Position numbers and translations under genes: made by a program. This document shows, in pieces, positions 51,508-59,858 of a DNA stretch of 64,000 nucleotides. The notes below the pieces were generated by a model that saw nothing but the letters and a program-made list of their open reading frames with translations, made no database searches and was not told the DNA's origin. Source of the stretch: Burkholderiaceae bacterium 16 (lineage in GTDB: Bacteria > Pseudomonadota > Gammaproteobacteria > Burkholderiales > Burkholderiaceae); the NCBI GenBank assembly GCA_000955785.1, contig JYOD01000004.1, positions 1 to 64,000 on the forward strand, read 5' to 3'. How positions within the stretch are numbered: position 1 is the first letter of the stretch; every line of letters starts with the position of its first letter.

Positions 51508-53043
51508 ATGCAGTCAGAGCAGCAACGCGTCCTGCGCAACACCATCCCCGATGCCCTCGCCCGTGCGGTAAGGCGCAGTCCCGACAAGATCGCCCTGCGC
51601 TTCGGCGAGCGCAGCTGGAGCTACCGTGAGCTTGAGGCCGCGGCGGCCAGCGTGGGCGCGGCGCTGCAACGGTGGGGCCTGCGCCCCGGCGACCGGGTGG
51701 CGGCTTTTGGCAAGAACTCGGATGCCTATGTGCTGCTGTGGCTGGGCTGCCTGCGTGCCGGGCTGATCCATGTGCCGGTGAATTTCTCCATGACGCGCGG
51801 GGAGGTGGAGTACATCGTCAACCAGTCCGGCGCCAGCGCGCTGTTCGCCGATCCGGCGCTGGCCGCGCAAGTCGACGGGCTGCCTTGCCCCCTGCTGGGC
51901 AGCCTGCATGGCGGCGGCCCGCGTGATGTGCTGGCCGCCGCCGAGGGCCCCGGCGCGGATATCCTCGCCACGCTGGATGAGGCCATGCCTGCGCAGATCC
52001 TGTATACATCCGGCACCACCTCGGCGCCCAAGGGCGCGGTGCTGACTCATCGCGCCTTGCTGGCCGAGTACATGAGCGCAATTGCAACGTGCGATATCAG
52101 GCCGGAAGACTATTCGCTGGCCGCGTTGCCCCTTTACCATTCCGCGCAGATGCATGTCTTCCTGATGCCGCTGCTGCTGATGGGCGGCACCATCTTGCTG
52201 GCGCAAAGTCCCGAGCCAGGTTTCTGCCTGCGCACTGTGCGCGAGGCCGGCATCACCAGCTTCTTTGCGCCACCTACCGTATGGATTGCGCTGCTGCGCC
52301 ACCAGGACTTCGATCCGCGCGAGCTGACCTCGCTGACCAAGGCTTACTACGGGGCGTCGATCATGCCGCTGCCGGTGTTGCTGGAGCTGCGGGAGCGCCT
52401 GCCGGCGCTGGGCTTCTACAACTGCTACGGGCAAAGCGAGATCGGGCCGCTGGCCACGGTACTCGGGCCGGAAGAGCACCGGGAACGCCCTGCCTCGGCA
52501 GGCCGGCCCGTGCTCAACGTGGAAACCCGCATCGTCGATGAGAAGATGCAGGATGCCAAACCCGGCGAGCTCGGGGAGATCGTGCACCGCTCGCCGCAGT
52601 TGCTTACCGAATACTGGGACAAGCCGGGACAGACCGCCGAAGCCTTCAGCGGCGGCTGGTTCCACTCCGGCGATCTTGGCTATATGGACGAGGCGGGCTA
52701 TCTGTACGTGGTTGACCGCATCAAGGACGTGATCAATTCCGGCGGCGTGCTCGTATCGAGCCGGGAAGTCGAAGAGTGCCTGTACCAGCATGAAGGCGTG
52801 GCCGAAGTGGCCGTGTTCGCGCTGCCGCATCCCAAGTGGGTGGAAGCGGTGGCGGCCTGCGTCGTGCTCAAGCGCGGCGCGGGCGCGGATGAGGAGGGGA
52901 TGCTCGCCCATGCCCGCGCAGCGCTCGCACCGTTCAAGGTGCCCAAACGCATCGTGTTCGTGGCGGACCTGCCGCGCAACACCGCCGGCAAGCTGCTAAA
53001 GCGGCAACTGCGGGAGGACTACGCCAGCTTGTTCGGCGCTTGA
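51508..53043 (+). CDS. AMP-dependent acyl-CoA synthetase
   Basis: 511-residue member of the ANL adenylating family that makes an acyl-CoA from a carboxylic acid, ATP and CoA. The AMP-binding loop is YTSGTTSAPKGAVLTH (about 167-182), followed by FYNCYGQSEIG, the hinge region YVVDRIKDVINSGG and the C-terminal catalytic Lys in NTAGKLLKRQLR. Substrate may be a medium- or long-chain fatty acid or an aromatic acid. ATG 51508 after GGAGACC. A long hairpin follows the gene. It appears monocistronic. Confidence 0.92.
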   Translation: MQSEQQRVLRNTIPDALARAVRRSPDKIALRFGERSWSYRELEAAAASVGAALQRWGLRPGDRVAAFGKNSDAYVLLWLGCLRAGLIHVPVNFSMTRGEVEYIVNQSGASALFADPALAAQVDGLPCPLLGSLHGGGPRDVLAAAEGPGADILATLDEAMPAQILYTSGTTSAPKGAVLTHRALLAEYMSAIATCDIRPEDYSLAALPLYHSAQMHVFLMPLLLMGGTILLAQSPEPGFCLRTVREAGITSFFAPPTVWIALLRHQDFDPRELTSLTKAYYGASIMPLPVLLELRERLPALGFYNCYGQSEIGPLATVLGPEEHRERPASAGRPVLNVETRIVDEKMQDAKPGELGEIVHRSPQLLTEYWDKPGQTAEAFSGGWFHSGDLGYMDEAGYLYVVDRIKDVINSGGVLVSSREVEECLYQHEGVAEVAVFALPHPKWVEAVAACVVLKRGAGADEEGMLAHARAALAPFKVPKRIVFVADLPRNTAGKLLKRQLREDYASLFGA

Positions 53044-53080
53044 GCCAGGGGCTGTGCGCCGTGGTGTGGGACAGATCGCG

Positions 53081-53123
53081 CCAGGTGGCGTAGCGGGTGC
53101 ACGGCACCGGCTACGCCACCTGG
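53081..53123. terminator. Long hairpin between convergent genes
   Basis: Arms CCAGGTGGCGTAGC (53081-53094) and GCTACGCCACCTGG (53110-53123) pair perfectly over 14 bp. Inside them GGTGC and GCACC (53096-53100, 53104-53108) pair again around ACG. No T-run, so termination by itself is uncertain. Confidence 0.55.
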
Positions 53124-53162
53124 GAACCCCTTACGCAATGGAAGATCCCGGCAGCCACACCG

Positions 53163-53858
53163 TCAGTAGGGCATCGCCACGCCGTTCTGCACCTTGACCC
53201 GGTCGCCGTTGCGCAGGTTGTAGGGCGTCGACTGCGTCAGCGTGAGATAGCCGTTGTCGGTGGTGCGTACCCGGATGCGGTAGGTGGGCGGCGCCGTAGT
53301 GGTACGCTTCTCGACCTCGTTGCCAGCCAGGGCACCGGCCACCGCGCCGCCAATGGTCGCCACCGTATTGCCACGGCCGCCCCCCACCTGGTGGCCAAGC
53401 AGGCCGCCGACGACGCCACCGATCAGCGCGCCGGCGACGCCGCCTGCCGGCGCCTGCCCGGGCAACATCTCGATGGATTCGACGTTGCCGTAGCGCACGC
53501 CATAGGCATCGCTGCCGTAGGCGCCCTGGGCCGTATTAGCCTGCGGGTAGCCCCCTTGCGGATAGGACTGCTGGGGATAGCCTTGCTGCGGGTAGCTCTC
53601 CTGCGCCGGCGCCTGCTGCGGGTAGCCCGCCTGCGGATACTCCGGCTGCGGGTAAGCCGGTTGCGAGTAGCCCTGCTGCGGATAGGCAACGGGATAGCCG
53701 CCGCTTGCCTGCGTGCTGCTGCCATACGCGCCGGAGTTGCCATAACTCCCGTAGCCACCATACCCGCCGCCATATGGCGCGGTCACGCAACCGGCCAGGG
53801 CGCCCGCGGCAAGCAGGGCGAGCGCGCTGGTACGAAGGGGGAAAGAGGGGAAAGGCAT
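53163..53858 (-). CDS. Glycine-zipper lipoprotein with YPQ-repeat linker
   Basis: 231-residue outer-membrane-type lipoprotein. Lipobox LAGC puts the lipidated Cys at 24. A Gly/Tyr-rich stretch follows, then about ten short repeats of the YPQ(Q/A)xYPQ kind (residues about 57-110). A glycine-zipper 2TM segment comes next (GGVAGALIGGVVGGLLGHQVGGG, GGAVAGALAGNEV, about 139-180), and the C-terminal part (TYRIRVRTTDNGYLTLTQ, GDRVKVQNG) resembles the SlyB/Pcp tail. It may stabilise the envelope. ATG 53858. The repeat region is unusually long and likely varies between strains. Confidence 0.88.
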   Translation of the reverse strand: MPFPSFPLRTSALALLAAGALAGCVTAPYGGGYGGYGSYGNSGAYGSSTQASGGYPVAYPQQGYSQPAYPQPEYPQAGYPQQAPAQESYPQQGYPQQSYPQGGYPQANTAQGAYGSDAYGVRYGNVESIEMLPGQAPAGGVAGALIGGVVGGLLGHQVGGGRGNTVATIGGAVAGALAGNEVEKRTTTAPPTYRIRVRTTDNGYLTLTQSTPYNLRNGDRVKVQNGVAMPY

Positions 53859-54010
53859 TTGTAGCTCCTGCGGATATCGCGAGTGGGAATGCGCGCGAGT
53901 CTAGGGCCGCGGGGCCGCCTCGGGTGTCACCGAGCCTTGTGAATGGTAACTGCCTGTAACGGCGCATGCGGCTTGGGTCGAAAAAACCGGACCGCCTGCT
54001 TCACGACGGC

Positions 54011-54463
54011 TCAGGCGCGCTCCGCGCCATCGTCGTTGAAGGCCGTAAGGCGCGCTACGCGGAAGGTGCCGCGCAACGATTCGAGTTCGCTCCGGTGCAG
54101 CATGGCCAGCCGGTTCAGGAAACGCTCGCCCTTGGCGAGCAAATGGACTTCCACGATCCGGCGGTCATCCGGATTGGCCTTGCGCTTGACCAGGCCGGCT
54201 GCCTCGCAGCGGTTGACCAGCGCCACCACGCCGTGCTGCTTGGCTTGCAGGCGCTCCGCCAGTTCGCCGATCGAAGCCCAGTCCTTGCCGGCGCAGCCAC
54301 GGATATGCAGCATCAGCAGGTACTGCTGCACGGTCAGGCCTTCGTTGTGCGCGGCATCTTCGGAAAACCGCAGGAAACGCCGCAACTGGTAGCGGAAATC
54401 GGAGAGGGCTTCGAAGTCCTGCTTGTCGAGCAGGGATCGGGATGCGGCAGGCTGGCGGGTCAT
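54011..54463 (-). CDS. MarR-family transcriptional regulator
   Basis: 150-residue winged-helix regulator: FLRFSEDAAHNEGLTVQQYLLMLHI, then SIGELAERLQAKQHGVVALVNRCEAAGLVKRKANPDDRRIVEVHLLAKGERFL (read in pieces), the recognition helix and wing typical of MarR. ATG 54463 (MTRQPAASRSLL). MarR proteins are usually repressors of efflux or degradation genes released by phenolic ligands. It is divergent from yggT over 206 bp with no obvious target beside it. Confidence 0.92.
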   Translation of the reverse strand: MTRQPAASRSLLDKQDFEALSDFRYQLRRFLRFSEDAAHNEGLTVQQYLLMLHIRGCAGKDWASIGELAERLQAKQHGVVALVNRCEAAGLVKRKANPDDRRIVEVHLLAKGERFLNRLAMLHRSELESLRGTFRVARLTAFNDDGAERA

Positions 54464-54669
54464 GGCGGGGCAGCGTGCGGACGCTGGGGGAACTTGGCTC
54501 GACGCTCATTATAGGGGCTGCCTCCGGCGGTCCCGCGACTCATCGGCGTTAGCCAGTTCACAAAGGCAGGCTCCGGTTTCGACCGCCGCCTGTGCGGGTA
54601 TGGCAGAATCTGTGCGTCCGCAGACACTCCTGACTGCCGACATCACTACTGCCACCGGAACCGAAACCG

Positions 54670-55239
54670 ATGTTCACGGAAATCGCCCTTTTCCTGCTCG
54701 ATACCGTCTTCACCCTGTTCGGCATGGCGCTACTGCTGCGCCTGTGGATGCAATGGGCACGGCTACCCACGCGCAACCCCGTCTCGCAAGGCGTATTCCA
54801 GGTCACCGACTGGCTGGTCAGGCCATTGCGCCGGGTGATTCCGGGCCTTGGCGGCATCGACTGGGCGACCTTGATCGGCGCCTGGCTGACCGCCCTGGTG
54901 TTCCTGCTGCTCGTGCTGCTGCTTTCCGGAGGCGGCTTCGCACCCTACCTGCCGCTGATCCTGCTGATTGCCGTTCTCAACGTATTGAAATGGGGCATCA
55001 GCATGGTGATGTGGGTCACGCTGCTGATGGCGATCCTTTCCTGGGTCAATCCGCATTCGCCGGTCACGCCCGCCATCAACCACCTGACGGAACCGCTGCT
55101 GCGTCCGATCCGCCGCGTGGTGCCACGCCTGGGCGGCTTTGACATCTCGCCGCTGGTCCTTTTCGTGATCGCGCAGATCCTGCTGATGATCATTGCCCGG
55201 CTTGGCGCAGGACTGTTTGGCGCACGTTTCGGTCTCTGA
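54670..55239 (+). CDS. YggT-family integral membrane protein
   Basis: 189 residues with two YggT repeats, each with two hydrophobic segments: LFLLDTVFTLFGMALLLRLWMQWAR with RNPVSQGVFQVTDWLVRPLRRVIPGLGGID, and MVMWVTLLMAILSWVNPHSPVTPAINHLTEPLLRPIRRVVPRLGGFDISP. The P-L-R-R-x-I/V-P-x-L-G-G motif occurs twice. Family members are small inner-membrane proteins of unclear role, linked in some bacteria to division or osmotic tolerance. ATG 54670. A hairpin follows 25 bp after the stop. Confidence 0.93.
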   Translation: MFTEIALFLLDTVFTLFGMALLLRLWMQWARLPTRNPVSQGVFQVTDWLVRPLRRVIPGLGGIDWATLIGAWLTALVFLLLVLLLSGGGFAPYLPLILLIAVLNVLKWGISMVMWVTLLMAILSWVNPHSPVTPAINHLTEPLLRPIRRVVPRLGGFDISPLVLFVIAQILLMIIARLGAGLFGARFGL

Positions 55240-55263
55240 CCCAAGCCGGCGCGGGTACGGATG

Positions 55264-55290
55264 GCCGCCCAGGACGAAAGCCTGGGCGGC
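55264..55290 (+). terminator. Stem-loop after yggT
   Basis: Perfect 10-bp stem GCCGCCCAGG (55264-55273) with CCTGGGCGGC (55281-55290), loop ACGAAAG, followed by ATTATCC. Terminator-like with a weak T-run. Confidence 0.65.
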
Positions 55291-55408
55291 ATTATCCAGA
55301 CTGACGAACAGTGTTTTGAGGATTAGCTCTTTTTCCTGGGCAGAAGGCCGCCTACAGTACGTGCAACGTGGAACACACCACGACATGCCAGAAGGAAAAA
55401 GCAGCATC

Positions 55409-55723
55409 ATGAAGACTCTCACACAACCCCGCACCCTCGCCGTTACCGTCCTTTGCGCCATCGGCTTGTCGATGGCTGCCGCCTCCGCGCACGCCAACTC
55501 GCCGGTTTCCGACCTCGCCCGCCTCGATGGCAGCATCGGCCGCACGGTGGACGCGTTCACCGACGGCGCCCGCACCGCCCCGCGCGATCCGTTCACCGAT
55601 GGCGCCCACAACGGCCGCCGCGACCCGTTCACGGATGGTGCCCACAACGGCCCGCGCGACCCGTACACCGACGGCGCCCGCGGCGCGAACGAAGCCCGCA
55701 GCAGCTTCAGCGACGGCGCCTGA
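55409..55723 (+). CDS. Small exported protein with repeated TDGA motifs
   Basis: 104 residues. A signal peptide (MKTLTQPRTLAVTVLCAIGLSMAAASAHAN) precedes a short region and then five copies of an (F/Y)(T/S)DGA motif. Three are spaced by 12 residues (FTDGARTAPRDP, FTDGAHNGRRDP, FTDGAHNGPRDP) and are followed by YTDGARGANEARSS and a terminal FSDGA. I do not recognise a family. The mature part is polar and Asp/Arg-rich and may be disordered, perhaps binding metal or another protein. ATG 55409 is the signal-peptide start; ATG 55385 would add eight residues. It stands alone, 169 bp after yggT. Confidence 0.75.
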   Translation: MKTLTQPRTLAVTVLCAIGLSMAAASAHANSPVSDLARLDGSIGRTVDAFTDGARTAPRDPFTDGAHNGRRDPFTDGAHNGPRDPYTDGARGANEARSSFSDGA

Positions 55724-55875
55724 TTGCGCCCCGGCATTCACCTGGGATGGAAGAGACAGCGATTGTGGCCTATCAACCGTAGTCGTCAAAACGTCGCCAC
55801 AGCCTGGCTAGGCGCCAACGGGCCGGCCTGCCAGCCAGCCGCGCCTTGCGCATGACCCCGCAGCCGCGCCAGCCT

Positions 55876-56808
55876 TCACAGGCCTGGCGCGGCCGCGTCG
55901 TTTCCACCACCCAACAGTCCGGAAGCCATCATGGCCTCCACCGCTTCCATGAACACGCGCACCTTGCGCGGCTGCAACCGGCGGTCGGGCAGCAAGGCGA
56001 AGACCCGCAGCGGCGGTGGCGGATAGTCCGGCAATACCTTGACCAGGCGCCCCTGGGCCACCTCCGCTTCGCAATAGATCAGCGAAAGGCGGGCAATGCC
56101 GAGGCCGGCCAGCGCACCCTGGAGCCGGAGTTCGGCGTTGGCGGTCTGCATGCGCGGCCGGATAGGCACCGCCACGCGCTCGCCCTCGCGCATGAACTCC
56201 CACATGTCATCGCCGGGTGTGGTCAGGGTCGGCAGGTTTGCCAGGTCTTCTGGCAGCAACTGCGGGTGCAGGCCCGCGGCCAGCGCCGGCGCCGCGAATA
56301 GTCCACGCTCGACGTGATAGATACGCCGCGCCACCGTCCCTGAATCAGGAAGATCGGCATCCACCGCCACAAAGGCCACATCGAACCCATCGCGGATGGG
56401 ATCGACCATGCCTTGTGTGATCTCCACCTTCACATCGAGCGCCGGGTGGGCCGCCAGCGTGCGGCAGATGACGCCGCCAAGCTGGTGCGCGCCGAATTCG
56501 TACGGCGCGGCGATGCGCAGCACCCCTTGCACGCGTTCCTCGCGCGCCAGCGTTTCCTGGCGGATCTCGCGCAGCCGCGCGAACAGCGGAGCCACGTCGC
56601 GATACACCGCGCTACCGGCATCGGTCAGGCGCATGCGCCGCGTGGTGCGCTGGAGCAACTTGGAGCCGATCGCCAGCTCGAGCCGTGCGACGGCCGCCGA
56701 GACCCGGGATTTGGGGCAGTCGAGCTGCTCCGCGGCGGCCGTGAAGGTGCCCTGCTCCACCACGCAGCAGAAGGCCTCCCAATCATTCCACTGGATTGTC
56801 TCGTTCAC
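55876..56808 (-). CDS. LysR-family transcriptional regulator
   Basis: 310 residues with an N-terminal winged helix (WEAFCCVVEQGTFTAAAEQLDCPKSRVSAAVARLELAIGSKLLQR pattern) and a co-inducer domain. ATG 56808. It is divergent from an iclR gene over 183 bp, so two regulators face each other. Neither has an obvious structural gene beside it except the phytanoyl-CoA-dioxygenase-like gene downstream of iclR on the opposite strand. Target unknown. Confidence 0.92.
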   Translation of the reverse strand: MNETIQWNDWEAFCCVVEQGTFTAAAEQLDCPKSRVSAAVARLELAIGSKLLQRTTRRMRLTDAGSAVYRDVAPLFARLREIRQETLAREERVQGVLRIAAPYEFGAHQLGGVICRTLAAHPALDVKVEITQGMVDPIRDGFDVAFVAVDADLPDSGTVARRIYHVERGLFAAPALAAGLHPQLLPEDLANLPTLTTPGDDMWEFMREGERVAVPIRPRMQTANAELRLQGALAGLGIARLSLIYCEAEVAQGRLVKVLPDYPPPPLRVFALLPDRRLQPRKVRVFMEAVEAMMASGLLGGGNDAAAPGL

Positions 56809-56991
56809 CGGACGATGTTTCCTTTACAAGCTATGTTGCCCAAACGCGCGACATTATGCGGCAGCCGGGATGCCAGCGCCGGTTCTCACCGTGGCGACGG
56901 CGCCCCGGCCGTGTGCCACTGGCGTACTGCACGCATTTCCTCTACCCTTTCGGCCTTTCCGTGCGTATTCGGCAACCCGCCGAACTGACCG

Positions 56992-57837
56992 ATGGCCAGC
57001 CCTGCCGCTCCCGACAATCCCGACAACCCGGCCACGGATGCTTCCGTGGAGCCCGCCGCCGCGGGCACGGAGAAGCCGAGCGATACCTATGTGCAGTCTT
57101 TTGCACGCGGGCTCTCGGTCATCCGCGCCTTCGACGCGCAACACCCGGCCCAGACCCTCAGCGAGATCGCGCAGGCCAGTGGCCTGACCCGCGCCGGCGC
57201 GCGCCGCATCTTGCTGACCCTGGTGGGCCTGGGTTATGTGCGCGCCGACGGCCGCCTGTTCCGCCTGACGCCGAAGATCCTCGACCTCGGTTTCGCCTAC
57301 CTGACCTCGATGCCATTCTGGAACCTGGCCGAGCCGATCATGGAAGCGCTGTCGCAGGAAGTGCATGAAAGCTGCTCGATCTCCGTGCTGGATGGGACCG
57401 AAATCGTCTATGTGTTGCGGGTGCCCGCGCGCAAGATCATGACCATCAACCTGTCGATCGGCAGCCGGCTCCCGGCCTATTGCTCGTCGATGGGCCGCGT
57501 GCTGCTGGCGGGCCTGCCGGATGCGGAGCTGGACCGCGTACTGCGCGCCACCGACCTGCGCGCCCGTACCAGCCGCACCGTCACCGACATCGAAACGCTC
57601 AAGGGCATCATCGCCGGCATCCGCGCGCGCGGCTGGGCGCAGAACGACCAGGAGCTGGAAGAAGGGCTGGTATCGCTGGCCGCGCCGATCCGCAGCCGCA
57701 GCGGCCAGGTCATCGCCGCCATCAATATCAGTGGCCAGGCCAACCGCACCAGCGCCGACGAAATGGCCGGCAACTTCCTGCCGCCACTGCTGGCCGCGTC
57801 CGAGAAGATCTCCAACCTGGTCGGCCTGCGCACCTGA
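56992..57837 (+). CDS. IclR-family transcriptional regulator
   Basis: 281 residues: N-terminal extension, winged helix about 38-85 (QSFARGLSVIRAFDAQHPAQTLSEIAQASGLTRAGARRILLTLVGLGYVR pattern) and the IclR effector domain (VLDGTEIVYVLRVPARKIM, LPAYCSSMGRVLLAG, INISGQANR). The PcaR/PobR subgroup has this kind of effector domain and controls beta-ketoadipate genes. A link to the pcaIJF operon in this window is possible but the genes are about 38 kb apart. ATG 56992; a later in-frame start is possible because the first 30 residues are low complexity. Confidence 0.92.
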   Translation: MASPAAPDNPDNPATDASVEPAAAGTEKPSDTYVQSFARGLSVIRAFDAQHPAQTLSEIAQASGLTRAGARRILLTLVGLGYVRADGRLFRLTPKILDLGFAYLTSMPFWNLAEPIMEALSQEVHESCSISVLDGTEIVYVLRVPARKIMTINLSIGSRLPAYCSSMGRVLLAGLPDAELDRVLRATDLRARTSRTVTDIETLKGIIAGIRARGWAQNDQELEEGLVSLAAPIRSRSGQVIAAINISGQANRTSADEMAGNFLPPLLAASEKISNLVGLRT

Positions 57838-57913
57838 TGCGCCCGGCATTGCGGCATTGCCCGCAGGCCGGCCAGGGCGCTGGCCCGCGACGAGCCAGCA
57901 TGGTGGATGCCGG

Positions 57914-58771
57914 TTAGCTTGCCGCGGGCATGGGCAGCGCAATGCTGCCGAATTCGGCCGAACGCGTGCCCGGCAGCGGATGGTTGCCGGCGCCGAAATA
58001 CGCAAAGGCGGCCGACAGCTTGACCGCCTCCGAGAGATTCTGCCCCGCGCTGTGAAATAGCCGGCTATCGAAGAACAATACGTCCCCGCGCTCCAGGGCA
58101 AGGGGCTGCACGCCACGCAGCAGGGCCTGGCTGGCCGGATGCGATTCGATCAGGAATTCCGCCGCATCGAGCTGGGTCGGTTCGAGGGCAACCGTGTGCG
58201 AGCCTGGAATGACGCGCAACACGCCGTTGCTCTCGTCCTCCCGGCCCAGCGCCAGCCACACCGTCACCAGTTCCGGGCTGGCAAACGACCAGTAACGGGT
58301 ATCGCGATGCCAGCCGGTCTGGCTGCCATAGTGCGGATGCTTGGTCATCACGCAGTTGTGATGCGCCAGCGTCAGGAGCGGCGGCTCGCCCAGCAGGATC
58401 GCCACGACCTTCGTTACCGCGGGGTCGGCCGCCCATTGGCGAAACACCTCGTCGCGCCCGTAAGCCTGGCGCAAGCGCCGCACCGTGCCGCCGCCCGCGG
58501 CTTCGCGGCTGGCGGGTGCGCCGGGATAACCCAGTTCGGCTTCGTACTCCACAGGCGGGACCGCCGCGGCCAGCTGCTCGCGCGTTACCTGCTCGATCCG
58601 GTCGCAGACCTGCGGCGGGGCGAAGCCGCGCAGCACGATATACCCATCGGCGTGGAAGACGCGGTTAAGTTCGTTCAATTCAGCGGCGGTCGGGGCGAAG
58701 GCCGAAGCGGTGGAAACCGTGGAAACCGCCGTGGAAGCGGCGCCCGGCGGTACAGCAAGCGGGGAGTTCAT
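57914..58771 (-). CDS. Phytanoyl-CoA dioxygenase (PhyH)-like Fe(II)/2-oxoglutarate oxygenase
   Basis: 285-residue double-stranded beta-helix oxygenase. The iron facial triad is visible as H155 and D157 (GWHRDTRY) and the distal H240 (RLFHSAGQN). Family features include FHADGYIVLRGF near residues 39-50 and GVLRVIPGSH. It hydroxylates an unknown substrate with O2 and 2-oxoglutarate. ATG 58771 lacks a good ribosome site; the upstream ORF extension (to 58882) is not family-like. It is convergent with iclR and divergent from the moxR operon. Confidence 0.88.
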   Translation of the reverse strand: MNSPLAVPPGAASTAVSTVSTASAFAPTAAELNELNRVFHADGYIVLRGFAPPQVCDRIEQVTREQLAAAVPPVEYEAELGYPGAPASREAAGGGTVRRLRQAYGRDEVFRQWAADPAVTKVVAILLGEPPLLTLAHHNCVMTKHPHYGSQTGWHRDTRYWSFASPELVTVWLALGREDESNGVLRVIPGSHTVALEPTQLDAAEFLIESHPASQALLRGVQPLALERGDVLFFDSRLFHSAGQNLSEAVKLSAAFAYFGAGNHPLPGTRSAEFGSIALPMPAAS

Positions 58772-58931
58772 TGCAGGGGATGTGGGGTTGGCAGGGCCGA
58801 CAGCTTCGATAATGCCAGAAGCCGGGCAATCCGGCGCGCCCGGCATGTGCTGCGTGCGCAAACAGACTGTTCCCCGATGCACACGCGCCGCTACAATGGC
58901 CGGGTCCTCCTTCCGACCCGCAAGGCCTCAA

Positions 58932-59852
58932 GTGACAGCTCGCCCACGCATCGTCGCATCGCTCTCCGAGGCGGAAGCCCAGCTTGGCCGCATCGTCCTG
59001 GGCAAGCCCAGGCAGATCCGGCTGGCGCTGGCCTGCATGCTGGCGCGTGGCCACCTGCTGCTGGAGGACCTGCCCGGCGTGGGCAAGACCACGCTGGCGC
59101 ATGCGCTGGCGCGCACGCTCGGCCTGCAGTTCCAGCGCGTGCAGTTCACCAGCGACCTGCTGCCGGCCGACCTGATCGGCGTGTCCGTCTTCGTGCGCGA
59201 CAGCGCCGAGTTCCGCTTCCATCGGGGCCCTGTGTTCGCGCAGGTGGTGCTGGCCGACGAGATCAACCGCGCCCCGCCGAAGACGCAGAGCGCCTTGCTG
59301 GAGGCGATGGCGGAAGGGCAGGTCACCCACGACGGCGTCACCCATGCCCTGCCGTCCCCGTTCTTCGTCATCGCCACGCAAAACCCGCTGGACCAGATCG
59401 GCACCCACGCCCTGCCTGAATCGCAGCTCGACCGCTTTACCATGCGCTTGTCGCTGGGCTATCCCGATCCGGCCTTCGAGCGCGTGCTCTACCTCGGCGG
59501 GGCGGCGCCCGCGGCCGGTACGCCCGTGATGGATGCCGAGCAGGTGGGCGCGCTGCAGCAAGCCGCGGCCCAGGTCTATGCCAGCCCCGCCCTGGTGGAC
59601 TATGCACTGGCCCTGGTGCAGGCCACGCGCGCGAACGCCGCCTTTGCGGCCGGGCTGTCGCCCAGGGCGGGCCTGGCGCTGCTGGGCTGTGCCCGCGCCT
59701 GGGCACTGCTACACCAGCGCGATATGGTGCTGCCCGAGGACATACAAGCGGTGTTCGCGCCGGTGGCCGGCCACCGGCTGCTGCCAGCCGGCGCCGCCGG
59801 CGGTGGACAGGAGGCGCTCGCCCGCCTGCTGTCCGACGTTGCCATTCCCTGA
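58932..59852 (+). CDS. MoxR-family AAA+ ATPase
   Basis: 306 residues of the MoxR type, a chaperone-like ATPase that helps assemble or activate partner proteins. Walker A is LPGVGKTT (47-54), with Walker B VVLADEINR, the family stretch PPKTQSALLEAMAEGQVT and sensor 1 VIATQNPLDQIGTHALPESQLDRF. The start is uncertain: GTG 58932 has AAGG upstream and gives a normal length; ATG 58896 would add 12 residues. It is the first gene of a moxR-DUF58-transglutaminase operon with 6 bp to the next gene. Confidence 0.9.
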   Translation: MTARPRIVASLSEAEAQLGRIVLGKPRQIRLALACMLARGHLLLEDLPGVGKTTLAHALARTLGLQFQRVQFTSDLLPADLIGVSVFVRDSAEFRFHRGPVFAQVVLADEINRAPPKTQSALLEAMAEGQVTHDGVTHALPSPFFVIATQNPLDQIGTHALPESQLDRFTMRLSLGYPDPAFERVLYLGGAAPAAGTPVMDAEQVGALQQAAAQVYASPALVDYALALVQATRANAAFAAGLSPRAGLALLGCARAWALLHQRDMVLPEDIQAVFAPVAGHRLLPAGAAGGGQEALARLLSDVAIP

Positions 59853-59858
59853 TCCGCG

